From: an uncultured Lachnospiraceae bacterium
Lineage (GTDB): Bacteria > Bacillota > Clostridia > Lachnospirales > Lachnospiraceae
Assembly (NCBI GenBank): GCA_910577165.1
Contig: CAJTLX010000004.1
Location: 1 to 64,000, forward strand
Direction of reading: 5' to 3'
Length of the DNA stretch: 64,000 nucleotides
Shown here piece by piece: positions 53,852-62,945 of the stretch (position 1 is the stretch's first letter; every line of letters starts with the position of its first letter). The notes beneath the pieces were generated by a model, which made no database searches, was not told the DNA's origin, and saw nothing but the letters and a program-made list of their open reading frames with translations. A program made the position numbers and the translations under genes.

Positions 53852-54763
53852 TTATTTTTTCCAGTGAAGCCAGTGTATCCCGTCCCCATAACCAATTTTT
53901 CTGTAAAAATCATTGCCGCCGCCCGTCATATATTCCGCTCCCAGTACTTTCAGCCGTCGGTAATGCTGCGTGAGTGCTGCCGCCGCCAACCCCTTTTTTC
54001 GATATTTTGGCACAGTACACAAAGGTTCCATATAGGCAAGCCTATTTTGTCGAATCCACCACATCCCCGAAAAACATACATAATCTTCGCGCTCATCTGC
54101 AATAATTACATTATATTCGTAGGTTGAATGCGGCGGCGGTGCGATGGTGGAACTCACAATACCCGTATACGATTTGTGCGGATCCCACGACATTTCAGGA
54201 TTTGGGCGATCCCAGTTTTCAAAGGGACCATGTTCCTCCTCGTTAAAACCACCCCATGTACATTTCGCAAGCTTAAGCATATCAATTTTTAACGGAGCAA
54301 TAAAATGGAAACCATCCGGAAGTTCATAATTTAATTCAGCTTTTTTGAAATCAAACAGCAGATCCACATCTTCATAAGCTACATGATAACCCCGCTTCTC
54401 CGCCGCCTGTATCAATGCCCTCTGCCCTGCAAAAAGCACCAACTCCCTTCCCTCCCCAAAATCTGGAAAATTGTTTTCCCCGTATTCCACCATTTCATCC
54501 GCCAATTCCTCATAACCAGGGCGCAAACTGAAAAAAATATTTGCAGCGGAGGATTCTGTATATACGAATCCTACTATCTGATTGCCGTCCATCCAGAATC
54601 TATCCAGATGAAGATAAGTTTTATCCATCCATGTGGATGTGATCGCGTACTCAAAAAATGGTGCAGCCGCCCCATTTGCCCAGGACGGTTCATAGATATC
54701 TGTCATAAAATCCCATACAAGATTTATGTCGGTCAGAATCTGAAATTGCTTAGTCGTTATCAT
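53852..54763 (-). CDS. GNAT N-acetyltransferase (303 aa)
   Basis: Start at MITTKQFQI (54763), just after ATGGAGGGAAAA; longer versions lack a good site. A two-lobed GNAT: an N-terminal substrate lobe (VWDFMTDIYEPSWANGAAAP, DRFWMDGNQIVGFVYTES) and a C-terminal lobe with MEPLCTVPKYRKKGLAAAAL as acetyl-CoA loop and GAEYMTGGGNDFYRKIGY. The GGGNDFY-xxxG ending is seen in GNATs of unknown acceptor in Clostridia. Confidence 0.82.
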   Translation of the reverse strand: MITTKQFQILTDINLVWDFMTDIYEPSWANGAAAPFFEYAITSTWMDKTYLHLDRFWMDGNQIVGFVYTESSAANIFFSLRPGYEELADEMVEYGENNFPDFGEGRELVLFAGQRALIQAAEKRGYHVAYEDVDLLFDFKKAELNYELPDGFHFIAPLKIDMLKLAKCTWGGFNEEEHGPFENWDRPNPEMSWDPHKSYTGIVSSTIAPPPHSTYEYNVIIADEREDYVCFSGMWWIRQNRLAYMEPLCTVPKYRKKGLAAAALTQHYRRLKVLGAEYMTGGGNDFYRKIGYGDGIHWLHWKK

Positions 54764-54882
54764 TTTTCCCTCCATAATCACAATAAATGATGATGTTACT
54801 TCGCTGTCACTTCCTATTTTCTAAGCCGATGCTTAAAAACTATTTGTTCTATACTAATATATTTTACTAATCAAATTTATAT

Positions 54883-55289
54883 TTAATCTATTATAATCTT
54901 TCTGTCCTTATAATAATATTCCCTGTCATGTTCCCCAATTTCGCGCATCACCCTGCACAGATTCCCGACCGCGACAACATTTTCCGGAATATCCTTTGTC
55001 ACCACGCTCCCCGCGCCAATCACCGTATTATCGCCGATATAGATATGGGTATCATCCACACAGGTCAAATGGTAATTCGCATAGACCATTTTTTCAAAAT
55101 GGCAGTGATGCCCTCCCCACATTCCGCAAGCATCTCTTTTAGCATCCGCATTCTTTTTTCCGTCTCGGAGGGCTTTGTCATATTATAGTCGCACAGCCTA
55201 TCCTGATAGACGACCTGATCTTTCATAATTTCTTCATTGTTCGGAAGATAAAGCTCTCCTGTATACAGTTTTTCCCTCATCTCACTCAT
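54883..55289 (-). pseudogene. Maltose/galactoside O-acetyltransferase remnant
   Basis: Begins MSEMREKLYTGELYLPNNEE from ATG 55289, which overlaps the ANT(6)-like stop by one base (TGATG). The N-terminal domain (KPSETEKRMRMLKEMLAECG) is the Mac segment of maltose acetyltransferases. In another frame the sequence resumes at WGGHHCHFEKMVYANYHLTC and then jumps from IYIGDN directly to TVIGAGSVVTKDIPENVVAV. About 13 and roughly 70 residues of the left-handed hexapeptide helix are therefore missing, one loss also shifting the frame. The gene is dead. Usual length is about 185-200 residues. Confidence 0.82.
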
Positions 55290-56176
55290 CAATAAACCTC
55301 CTTTGCATCCGCGGACAATGTCCTTACATACTTAAAATAGGAAAAACTGTTTTCTGCTTCCTCCTGATTATATTTATAGCCAAGCTCCGTGCCAACTTCT
55401 CTCGCCGTCCGATCAAAGAGGATACACATCCGAACAGACGCTTCCCACGCCTCTTTTACATCGCAGGAAAACCAAGTGGAAAGGTATTCCTCCCACTCTT
55501 CTTTTGGCAGCCACCGATACATATATTTTCCGGATTTTCCGACAGCAACAGACCAGTTTGTAAGCAGCCCTATTTTCCATGACAACATTTTTTGAAGCTG
55601 TCCTCGTACTACATGGTTCACCATATCCTGCACATAGGTTAGTTCCCCGCGCCATAATCCCTTTGCGACGTTATTTAAGCACCACCAGAATTCATTGCAG
55701 GAACATAAATATTCCTTCTCAACTGGTCTTTTTACAAGATATCCCAAATCGCTCGACTCAGGAATTGCAGGCAGGATCCCGTCCTTGTCAAGCAAAATTT
55801 TTCGCAGAGTATCATCAAAAAATCCCTCCTGCGCAGCAGCAATAGTTTCCACATGAAGATCAATCCGGTTTCCATCAGCAAACTGCATCAGCCATCCATA
55901 GCATTTTGTAATATCAACCCCTTCATCCGGAAAAAACTCTGCAAATTCATCCGGACGTTGCATATATAAAATTTCTCCAAACATACGCTCCGTCCAGTTC
56001 CGATCCTTAATAAAACTCTCCGTTTCATGCACAACATAAACCACATCATAATCCTGAAAAATATCCCTTAGGGCATTTGGGTTTGTCCTTGAACCATCGA
56101 TGTAGACCGCACGGACGCGCTCGTCCTCCCTGGCTACCTTTAAAATCAAATCATACATTTCCTGCTCTGTTCTCAC
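55289..56176 (-). CDS. Aminoglycoside 6-adenylyltransferase-like (ANT(6))
   Basis: 295 residues with the nucleotidyltransferase signature: RAVYIDGSRTNPNALRDIFQ, DYDVVYVV and the second-strand RIDLHVETI carrying another Asp. C-terminal blocks CNEFWWCLNNVAKGLWRGEL and MLSWKIGL match ANT(6)-I/AadE and its B. subtilis AadK relatives. Reaction: AMP transfer from ATP to streptomycin 6-OH. Could confer streptomycin resistance if expressed; not proven. Its stop overlaps the Maa remnant start. Confidence 0.87.
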   Translation of the reverse strand: MRTEQEMYDLILKVAREDERVRAVYIDGSRTNPNALRDIFQDYDVVYVVHETESFIKDRNWTERMFGEILYMQRPDEFAEFFPDEGVDITKCYGWLMQFADGNRIDLHVETIAAAQEGFFDDTLRKILLDKDGILPAIPESSDLGYLVKRPVEKEYLCSCNEFWWCLNNVAKGLWRGELTYVQDMVNHVVRGQLQKMLSWKIGLLTNWSVAVGKSGKYMYRWLPKEEWEEYLSTWFSCDVKEAWEASVRMCILFDRTAREVGTELGYKYNQEEAENSFSYFKYVRTLSADAKEVY

Positions 56177-56294
56177 CTTAGTATCCCTCCTTATAAAATA
56201 ATTTTTTATTGACTTTGCAGTGGAATATTACTGATAAAACAGTACTTAACTATAAATTTACTACGGCAGTTAAAACCTAATACCTATTATTGCT

Positions 56295-56948
56295 TTAAAT
56301 AACCGGAATAATATTTTCGGTGTATGCCTTTAATTCCTCCAAAAATTCCTGATATTCATTATCAGACCAATAGAATGTCAGTTCTTCCTCTGTGTACTCC
56401 TCCGGGGTATCACGCATAAAATTACTGCCAATATCATATCCAAATCTTTTCAGCACAACTTCCGCAAATTCTCTGAAAAACATACCAATCCCCGTTATAA
56501 CATTTCCATCTTCTATAAGTCCCTTATGTATAAAATTATCTTTTTCAACAAAATCAAAACTGTCCGCCATCTGCATAAAAAATCCAGAAGTAAACTTCTT
56601 GCCATTTAAAATTCCTGCTTTAGATAATAAAATTGGTGAGGAGGAAATTGCTGCAAAAACGATATCTGAACCGTTTCCGCTCCTGATAAATTCAATTAAC
56701 TTCTCATCAAATAATGCGGGCAGTGGATTGATTGTCCCCGGCAAAATCACGCAGTCATAATCCGTAATCTCTGCATCCGCCGTTGTTTTGGTAGGAATAA
56801 CCCGCAACCCCTCCTCACTCCGATATTCCTTATTCTCACTTGCGATATAATCAATCCTCTCGCCAAACCAGACGGTCAATACAGAGGTTAGACAGGTTAT
56901 CTCCTGCAAAGAAAAGTCCGGATATAATAAAACTGCAAATTTCCTCAT
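56295..56948 (-). CDS. DJ-1/PfpI family protein lacking the nucleophilic Cys
   Basis: Start at MRKFAVLLYPDFSLQEITCL (56948), after GGAGGGACACGGA. DJ-1/PfpI fold: DYDCVILPGTINPLPALFDE and FAAISSSPILLSKAGILNGK. At the nucleophile elbow the usual Cys (AIC-x-P) is Ser (AISSSP), which argues against the typical glyoxalase or deglycase chemistry. May act as a binding or regulatory protein. Its end is 116 bases upstream of the ANT(6)-like gene. Confidence 0.82.
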   Translation of the reverse strand: MRKFAVLLYPDFSLQEITCLTSVLTVWFGERIDYIASENKEYRSEEGLRVIPTKTTADAEITDYDCVILPGTINPLPALFDEKLIEFIRSGNGSDIVFAAISSSPILLSKAGILNGKKFTSGFFMQMADSFDFVEKDNFIHKGLIEDGNVITGIGMFFREFAEVVLKRFGYDIGSNFMRDTPEEYTEEELTFYWSDNEYQEFLEELKAYTENIIPVI

Positions 56949-56968
56949 TCCGTGTCCCTCCATAAACC

Positions 56969-57499
56969 TTAATTTACATTGCCAAAAAAATTTATAATTT
57001 CCTGCGCGCTTACCGGCTCCATATTATTTGCATCCACGCCCACATCATACCGCAAAATTCCTTTTCTGCGGTTTTCTAAATTGTAATCCTTATGATTATG
57101 CTGATGACCATGGAGCGCGATCGCACCCTTTCCATAGCCGTTCCATTCCATAATGGGGTAATGGAATAAGACAAAGTGCTGGTTTAAATATGCGATTTCC
57201 ATATAATCCCGGATGGAAACAAACAGGGAAGATTCAAAGTTTGAGCTGTCTGCAAAATTATCATGATTTCCCCGGATAAGATATTTTTTACCCTTTAGTG
57301 AATATAGGCACGCGGACGCAACATCTGCCCCCTTCATTGTAAAATCGCCAAGAATATATATTTCGTCATTATGCGACACTTTATTATTCCATTTCTGTAT
57401 TAATTCTTTATTCATCTCTTCCATATGATGAAAGGGTCTTCCTGTATGCCTGATGATTTTATCATGATAAAAATGTAAATCTGCTGTGAAATATACCAT
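56969..57499 (-). CDS. Calcineurin-like metallophosphoesterase
   Basis: 176 residues. Metal-binding blocks are FTADLHFYHDKI (DxH), YILGDFTMKG (GDxx), IRGNHDN and HGHQHNH. Matches the small YfcE/MJ0936-like phosphoesterases. Substrate not readable. Ends 20 bases before the DJ-1-like gene start. Confidence 0.92.
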   Translation of the reverse strand: MVYFTADLHFYHDKIIRHTGRPFHHMEEMNKELIQKWNNKVSHNDEIYILGDFTMKGADVASACLYSLKGKKYLIRGNHDNFADSSNFESSLFVSIRDYMEIAYLNQHFVLFHYPIMEWNGYGKGAIALHGHQHNHKDYNLENRRKGILRYDVGVDANNMEPVSAQEIINFFGNVN

Positions 57500-57529
57500 C
57501 CAATCCGCCCCCTTATCATCCGCAAAATT

Positions 57530-58465
57530 TTATTGTATTCGCTTTGCAAATACTTTGTCCTGATTTTTAGCCCTGCATCCGCGAAGTTCTTGATAACCGT
57601 TTCTCCTATAAAATTCTTTTGCCGTATCCGTTGTCAAAATACTTGTACAGATCCCCTTTTTCTTAAAATAATTCTCTGCCAGATATAACAGTGCCATGCC
57701 ATGCCCTTGTTTTTGAAAATTCTGTGCAACATAGAACTCTCTGATAAACCCACAGGTTTCCTCAAAAAAACTGCTTGTAAATATAATTGGCTGAAACTGA
57801 ATAAATCCGATTAGAGATCCATCTTTCGCGATTCTTAAAAACGCAGCATTCCCATCCTCATCATTCATTTCCTGAAAAAGCCCTGCCCAGTTCTTTACCG
57901 AAATGCCCAGTCCCGCAAAATATGTTCTAAACGCATCCTGAAACAGGGGATTGGAAAAATCGGTAATTAACTTGTCCGTATACAGATCATCCGCGCTTTC
58001 TTTGTTTTCTTTTTCAAAATAATACATCAAATTTAAACAGTCCGGCACATTCTCATCAATATATCCAGTATCTTCAAAGCACGCCTTCTCAAATAGCCTA
58101 AGTGCCGGAGAATTATCTTTGTTTACACAGACCTCAACGCAGTTATACTTTTGCTCTGCTTTGAGCCATGTAAGAATCTGCCGCAGACTTTTCATTCCAT
58201 ATCCCCGATTTTGAAAATCCCGGTCAATCATAAACTGCTGTAAGTCGTAGCAGACTGGCTCCTCGTCCATATCCTTCACCAGTGCGATTCCCACAGGCTC
58301 TTTATCCGCCATAATTCCAATCACTCTCGCCCGGTTTTCGCGATAGGCATAACCCCTGGCAAGGATTCCCCTTGCACTGTCAAGAAAACCCTTCTGTTCT
58401 TCCCCCACGCGCAAACGCGCAAATTTTAGAAAATTTTCTTCGTCAATTTCCACTAACTTAACCAT
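57530..58465 (-). CDS. Tandem double-GNAT acetyltransferase
   Basis: Start at MVKLVEIDEENFLKFARLRV (58465), after AAAGGATATTGGG. 311 residues with two GNAT domains: QQFMIDRDFQNRGYGMKSLR in the first and REFYVAQNFQKQGHGMALLY in the second. Both keep the Q/RNRGxGxx acetyl-CoA loop. The first domain (spermidine acetyltransferase-like, ALVKDMDEEPVCYDL) is followed by a short linker. Acceptor unknown. Confidence 0.87.
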   Translation of the reverse strand: MVKLVEIDEENFLKFARLRVGEEQKGFLDSARGILARGYAYRENRARVIGIMADKEPVGIALVKDMDEEPVCYDLQQFMIDRDFQNRGYGMKSLRQILTWLKAEQKYNCVEVCVNKDNSPALRLFEKACFEDTGYIDENVPDCLNLMYYFEKENKESADDLYTDKLITDFSNPLFQDAFRTYFAGLGISVKNWAGLFQEMNDEDGNAAFLRIAKDGSLIGFIQFQPIIFTSSFFEETCGFIREFYVAQNFQKQGHGMALLYLAENYFKKKGICTSILTTDTAKEFYRRNGYQELRGCRAKNQDKVFAKRIQ

Positions 58466-58515
58466 CCCAATATCCTTTCCCTGCAATCACCACTATAAAT
58501 AAATTCGCAGCTTTT

Positions 58516-58630
58516 TTACAATTCTTTCCAGTTTGCATATTCCATCCGGTAATCGAGCAGATCCGCCCTTTCCTCTTTCTTTAATTTATTTTCAAGCCCG
58601 GCATAAGACCATGCAATTCTGTAATTATCT
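58516..58630 (-). pseudogene. Short protein-coding remnant (37 codons)
   Basis: The frame DNYRIAWSYAGLENKLKKEE followed by RADLLDYRMEYANWKEL ends at TAA 58516-58518. No start codon or ribosome site fits, so it looks like the C-terminus of a lost small protein. The remaining gene-free DNA to 58872 is AT-rich. It holds an inverted repeat CTCTGCAAGTC/GGCTTGCAGAG (58796-58806 and 58832-58842) without a T-run. Confidence 0.35.
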
Positions 58631-58872
58631 CCTTTTTCTCAATTTTAATTTCTCCATCCATAAATTCACCCTTGATTTTAATTTCTTAATTTTAGAGATA
58701 TTATAACACAGTTGACGAAATTTGTAATTATAATTATACAATTTTTAGTTATTTTTTCCACATCATAGAAATCATAACAAGCCGACTACTCTGCACTCTG
58801 CAAGTCAATAAAATTTAAGAACACTTGTATCGGCTTGCAGAGATATTAAAAACAAAAAGATAACAAGCACCG

Positions 58873-60651
58873 CTATGCCACTTCTTTAAACTGCGCCATA
58901 TACAGCTCGTAGTACGCACCCTTCTTTTCAATCAGCTCCTTAGCACTGCCCTGCTCAACAATACCGCCCTTATCAATTACAAAAATCCGGTCAGCTTTCT
59001 GTATTGTGGAGAGCCGGTGCGCGATAACAAAGGAGGTTCTTCCGGAGAGCAGCGCATCGATGCCCTTTTGCACCAGTCGCTCCGTGTGCGTGTCAATGCT
59101 CGAAGTTGCCTCGTCAAGGATCAAAATCTTTGGCATCGAGAGCATGGTGCGCGCAAATGCCAAAAGCTGCCGCTGTCCGATGGAAAGCCCCGCACCGCGC
59201 TCTTTAAGTTCGGTATCATAACCCTTCTCCATCTTCATAATAAATTCATGTGCATTTACCATCTTCGCTGCATCCATAATTTCCTCATCCGTCGCATCGA
59301 GTCTTCCATAGCGAATATTGTCCTTTATCGTGCCGGAAAACAGGAAATTTTCCTGGGTCATAATTCCCATCTGCCGCCGCAGACTCTCAATCGATACCTC
59401 CCTGATATCCTGTCCGTCAATATAGACTGTGCCACCCGTCACATCATAAAAACGGCTGATCAGATTGACGATCGTGGTCTTGCCCGCGCCCGTAGGTCCG
59501 ACTAATGCGATTGTTTCGCCCGGACGGATCTTAAAGCTTACATTGTCAAGCACCTGAGTATCCTTATCGTAGGCAAAGGACACATTTTTAAATTCCACCT
59601 CACCCCGGATCTCCGGAAGCTCTGCTACACCCTCGCGATCAGCGATCTCCGGTTCGGTGTCAAGAATTTCAAAAATACGCTCCGCGCCCGCAATATTCGT
59701 AATCAGCTGATTATAAAAATTGCTGAGGTTCATAATCGGGTTCCAGAACATCGAAATATAGGTTCCGAATGCCATCAGTGTTCCGACCGGAGCCGCCTGC
59801 GCACCAAGCATCTTTACCCCGACATAGTACATACAAAGTGTTCCAAGTCCCCAGCAAAAATCCACCACCGGCCCGAACGCATCCGCAAAGCGGCAGGCAT
59901 TTACAAAGGAACTGCGATGTTCAAAAAGCAGCTCATCAAAAGTTTCCTCCGTTTCGTCCTCCGCGGAAAAACTCTGAATCACGCGCATCCCTGACACATC
60001 CTCATGGATAAAGGCATTTAAATTCGAGCTTTTTTTTCGGTGAATCTGCCAGCGCGCATGGGATTTTGTCTGCACAAAAATTACTCCGACAATCATCAGC
60101 GGCAGAGAACTCATCGCCGCCAATGCAAGTTTCCAGTTTTTTACCGCCATAATCAGGACAACCGCGCAGACGGTGATAAAATCCGGAATCAGGGTGGTCA
60201 CGCTGTTGGAAAGCACATCCTTTAACGAATTTACATCGCCGATAATTCGCGCGAGAATTTTCCCCGTCGGTCGGCTGTCAAAAAACGAGAAACTTAATGT
60301 CTGGATATGCTCATACAGCTCATTGCGGATTTTTACAAGCACATCATTCGACATTTTAGCCATCAGGTACATCCGCAGCTTAATTAACAGAATCATTGCA
60401 ATATTCATTACAAGTGCCGCCGCACCAAGTTTAAGAAGCCCCTCGATATCATTATTTTTAATATTTACATTGATTGCGCGCTCAATAATCAGCGGGTTAA
60501 TCAGGCTGATCCCCACAGTGAGCAGCATAATAAAAAGAACAAACGCAATCATTTTTTTGTACGAGAGCAAGTACCGAAACAGACACAAAAGCGTCACGGT
60601 CTTGCCCGCCGTTTTTAAAGTTTCGTCCTCGCGGACGGTATTCACTGCCAT
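58873..60651 (-). CDS. ABC transporter, exporter half (catalytic-consensus subunit)
   Basis: 592 residues: six transmembrane helices (about 20-330) and a nucleotide-binding domain. Walker A is LVGPTGAGKTTIV, the signature LSIGQRQLLAFAR, Walker B LILDEATSSID with the catalytic Glu, and switch VIAHRLST. Together with the upstream gene it forms a heterodimeric type IV exporter (BmrCD/TM287-288 type) for drugs, lipids or peptides. The signature is LSIGQ rather than LSGGQ, the usual marker of the partner half. Starts 148 bases after the first subunit ends. Confidence 0.93.
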   Translation of the reverse strand: MAVNTVREDETLKTAGKTVTLLCLFRYLLSYKKMIAFVLFIMLLTVGISLINPLIIERAINVNIKNNDIEGLLKLGAAALVMNIAMILLIKLRMYLMAKMSNDVLVKIRNELYEHIQTLSFSFFDSRPTGKILARIIGDVNSLKDVLSNSVTTLIPDFITVCAVVLIMAVKNWKLALAAMSSLPLMIVGVIFVQTKSHARWQIHRKKSSNLNAFIHEDVSGMRVIQSFSAEDETEETFDELLFEHRSSFVNACRFADAFGPVVDFCWGLGTLCMYYVGVKMLGAQAAPVGTLMAFGTYISMFWNPIMNLSNFYNQLITNIAGAERIFEILDTEPEIADREGVAELPEIRGEVEFKNVSFAYDKDTQVLDNVSFKIRPGETIALVGPTGAGKTTIVNLISRFYDVTGGTVYIDGQDIREVSIESLRRQMGIMTQENFLFSGTIKDNIRYGRLDATDEEIMDAAKMVNAHEFIMKMEKGYDTELKERGAGLSIGQRQLLAFARTMLSMPKILILDEATSSIDTHTERLVQKGIDALLSGRTSFVIAHRLSTIQKADRIFVIDKGGIVEQGSAKELIEKKGAYYELYMAQFKEVA

Positions 60652-60799
60652 AGTTAAATCCCTTTCCTATTTTTAAATTCCTTAAATATTTTTTAACATA
60701 CCAGAAAGCTTTGTCGCAACGCAGACAATTCACAAAATTGCGCAAAGCCAATCATTGCATCCTGCTGGAAAGCTCGGAACGGACTTACACACTAAACCT

Positions 60800-62557
60800 C
60801 TAGGCAAAACTCCCAGCCTGTTCCGTTTTTATATTTAGCTGCGCAAGCGTCTCCCCGTACTGTGCCATATAGGTATCATAATACAGCCCTCTCTTCTCAA
60901 GCAGTTCCTCATGCGTGCCACGCTCCGCAATTCCGCCATCCTCAAGTACTATAATTTCATCCGCGTGCCGGACAGCCGAGATTCGATGGGCAATCACAAT
61001 CTTTGTTGTCCCCTCAACCTTTAAAAGATTCTCCTGAATCTGATGCTCCGTTTCCATATCAAGTGCTGAAGTAGAGTCATCCAACACAAGAATCGGAGAT
61101 TTCTTGGCAAATGCGCGTGCCATACTGATGCGCTGTTTCTGTCCGCCGGATAAGCCCACGCCGCGCTCCCCAATCTGTGTTTCGTACTGTTCTTCCATAT
61201 TTTCAATAAAATCTTTCGCCTGTGCGCGTTCAAGTGCATTGCGGACAAGGTCATTGTGCGTGCTTGCGCGCTTTCCAAGCTTTACATTGGAATTGATGGT
61301 ATCCGAGAATAGAAAAACATCCTGCATTACCGGGGAAATGCTCTTTCGAAGCTGGCGCAGCGTAAGATCCCGGATCGGCACGCCATCAAGCCTTATCTCG
61401 CCCTCCCCAACATCGTAAAAACGCTGTAGGAGCGTGATAATTGACGATTTTCCAGAACCGGTTGCCCCCATAATTCCAATGGTTTTCCCCGCTGGTAAAT
61501 CAAAGGAAATATTTTTTAAAATCTCCTTTCCGTCAAGTGAAAACGATACATGATCAAAAGTTACGCGCCCGGAAACTTCTGAAAGCACTACCGGATTTTC
61601 CTTCTCGATAATCGTTGTTTTCTCATTGTAAATCTTTTTCAGTTTTTTGTTGGACGCGACTGCCGAGGCAAAGGAGTTTGACAGCCAGCCAAGCATTTCC
61701 ATCGGCCAGATAATATTATTTGCGTACTCGGTAAATGCCGCCAATTCACCGAGGGAAATCTCACCCTGAATCTTTAAGTAGCCGCCGTAAATAATCACAA
61801 AGATCGGCAGCAGTCTTGTAATAAACTGCACAAGCGGCTGATAGCGGATAAACACTTTGCTCTGACGCATATTCAATTCATAGTAACGCTTATTGTGCGA
61901 GAGAAATTTTGTGATCTCATGTTTTTCCCTGGCAAAAGCCTTGACGGTGCGCACCCCCGCGAGATTTTCCTGCGCCACCGTATTTAATTTTGCGTTCTCA
62001 TCAGAAATATCCTCGTATACCTTATCAAGTTTCTTCTCCATCAAAATTGCAAGCACCGCCACAACGGGCATCATGATAAGCGGCATAATCGCAAGTTTAA
62101 CGCTGATATGGAGCATACAATAAATAACAATAATCGTGTGAAATACCACTTCCAAAATCAACATACCAATATATCCAAGTCCGGCCCAGATATTGTCAAC
62201 ATCATCCTTGACGCGCGACATCAATTCCCCCGTATTGGTATTGTCAAAATAATTAATCGAAAGTTTTTGAATATGCTGAAACAGATTCCGGCGCATATCC
62301 GTGCCAATTTTCGAACCAATACAGTCGAAAGTAAATTCTTTCATATAACCGAATATACAGCGTCCAAGACCGATCACGAAGATTGTGAATAATAGCGGCA
62401 TCAACAGATCGACCGCACCCTCCCCGATCACATCGTCCACAATCCTTTTTGTTACCTGCGGCGCAAGCATATCCAGTCCCACCTGCAATAAAAGGCATAC
62501 AATCGCAAACAGATAGGCATACCAGTAGTGCAAAATATAGCTTGACAGCTTTTTCAT
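60800..62557 (-). CDS. ABC transporter, exporter half (degenerate-site subunit)
   Basis: 585 residues, first gene of the exporter pair. Six transmembrane spans, then Walker A IMGATGSGKSSI, signature LSGGQKQRISMARA, Walker B ILVLDDSTSALD where the catalytic Glu is Asp, and switch VIAHRISA. This Glu-to-Asp change plus the intact LSGGQ is the hallmark of the non-catalytic half of heterodimeric exporters. The gene has a leader with a possible operator at 62674-62696. No MarR or two-component gene lies beside it in the window. Confidence 0.93.
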   Translation of the reverse strand: MKKLSSYILHYWYAYLFAIVCLLLQVGLDMLAPQVTKRIVDDVIGEGAVDLLMPLLFTIFVIGLGRCIFGYMKEFTFDCIGSKIGTDMRRNLFQHIQKLSINYFDNTNTGELMSRVKDDVDNIWAGLGYIGMLILEVVFHTIIVIYCMLHISVKLAIMPLIMMPVVAVLAILMEKKLDKVYEDISDENAKLNTVAQENLAGVRTVKAFAREKHEITKFLSHNKRYYELNMRQSKVFIRYQPLVQFITRLLPIFVIIYGGYLKIQGEISLGELAAFTEYANNIIWPMEMLGWLSNSFASAVASNKKLKKIYNEKTTIIEKENPVVLSEVSGRVTFDHVSFSLDGKEILKNISFDLPAGKTIGIMGATGSGKSSIITLLQRFYDVGEGEIRLDGVPIRDLTLRQLRKSISPVMQDVFLFSDTINSNVKLGKRASTHNDLVRNALERAQAKDFIENMEEQYETQIGERGVGLSGGQKQRISMARAFAKKSPILVLDDSTSALDMETEHQIQENLLKVEGTTKIVIAHRISAVRHADEIIVLEDGGIAERGTHEELLEKRGLYYDTYMAQYGETLAQLNIKTEQAGSFA

Positions 62558-62673
62558 AACCTTCCTCCATTATTCTCTTTTTCTTATTTTTTCAGAAAAT
62601 GCTACAGAAAATCACCCGAATTTCCCAATAATTTTATTCGGTTTGTTTTTTCTATTTTTGCATTTTGCCATAC

Positions 62674-62711
62674 GATATGAAAATAATTTCCATATCCATC
62701 ACATAATCAAT
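62674..62711 (-). promoter_or_regulatory. Candidate promoter-operator of ABC exporter
   Basis: Dyad GATATGAAAA-TAA-TTTCCATATC (62674-62696) with nine of ten matching pairs, like a MarR-family site. A -35 TTGATT (62706-62711) precedes, with a 17-base spacer to ATTATT, so the dyad would overlap the -10. It lies 117-154 bases upstream of the exporter start. Confidence 0.45.
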
Positions 62712-62738
62712 AGACTGATTTTTCCTTACCACGATTTT

Positions 62739-62904
62739 TTATTCTGGAAATCCTGACACATCCCTCACAGGCAGGGCAGCCGCGATCTCTCTGCCATGCC
62801 CGCTACAGCATACCAGAGTTTTTAGAATTCGCTGTACATTTTTTAAGGAACATTCCAAAATGCCTATCTTTGCACCCGTTCCCGATACAGCAAAAAAGCC
62901 GTGG
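62739..62904 (-). other. Unexplained open frame or repeat in exporter leader
   Basis: About 54 codons open without an ATG, reading GTGAKIGILECSLKNVQRIL and CCSGHGREIAAALPVRDVSG, ending TAA at 62739-62741. It starts in the terminator of the peptide gene. Similar reading can arise from a degenerate repeat element, since a dyad GGCAG...CTGCC is included. No ribosome site. It may be a remnant, a repeat, or nothing; otherwise 62558-62945 holds no gene. Confidence 0.25.
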
Positions 62905-62921
62905 TAAGATTACCACGGCTT
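62896..62921 (-). terminator. Strong terminator after the small peptide gene
   Basis: A perfect stem: GCCGTGGTAA (62898-62907) and TTACCACGGC (62910-62919) with a two-base loop, extended by AA/TT, followed by TTTTTTG on the minus strand. It separates the peptide gene from the exporter operon. Confidence 0.9.
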
Positions 62922-62945
62922 CATAAAAGACAATAATAGATCTGT

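Noticed and set aside
58796..58842. Terminator of the ABC exporter operon
   Set aside because: The stem is present, but no T-run follows on the minus strand, so it was kept only as an inverted repeat.
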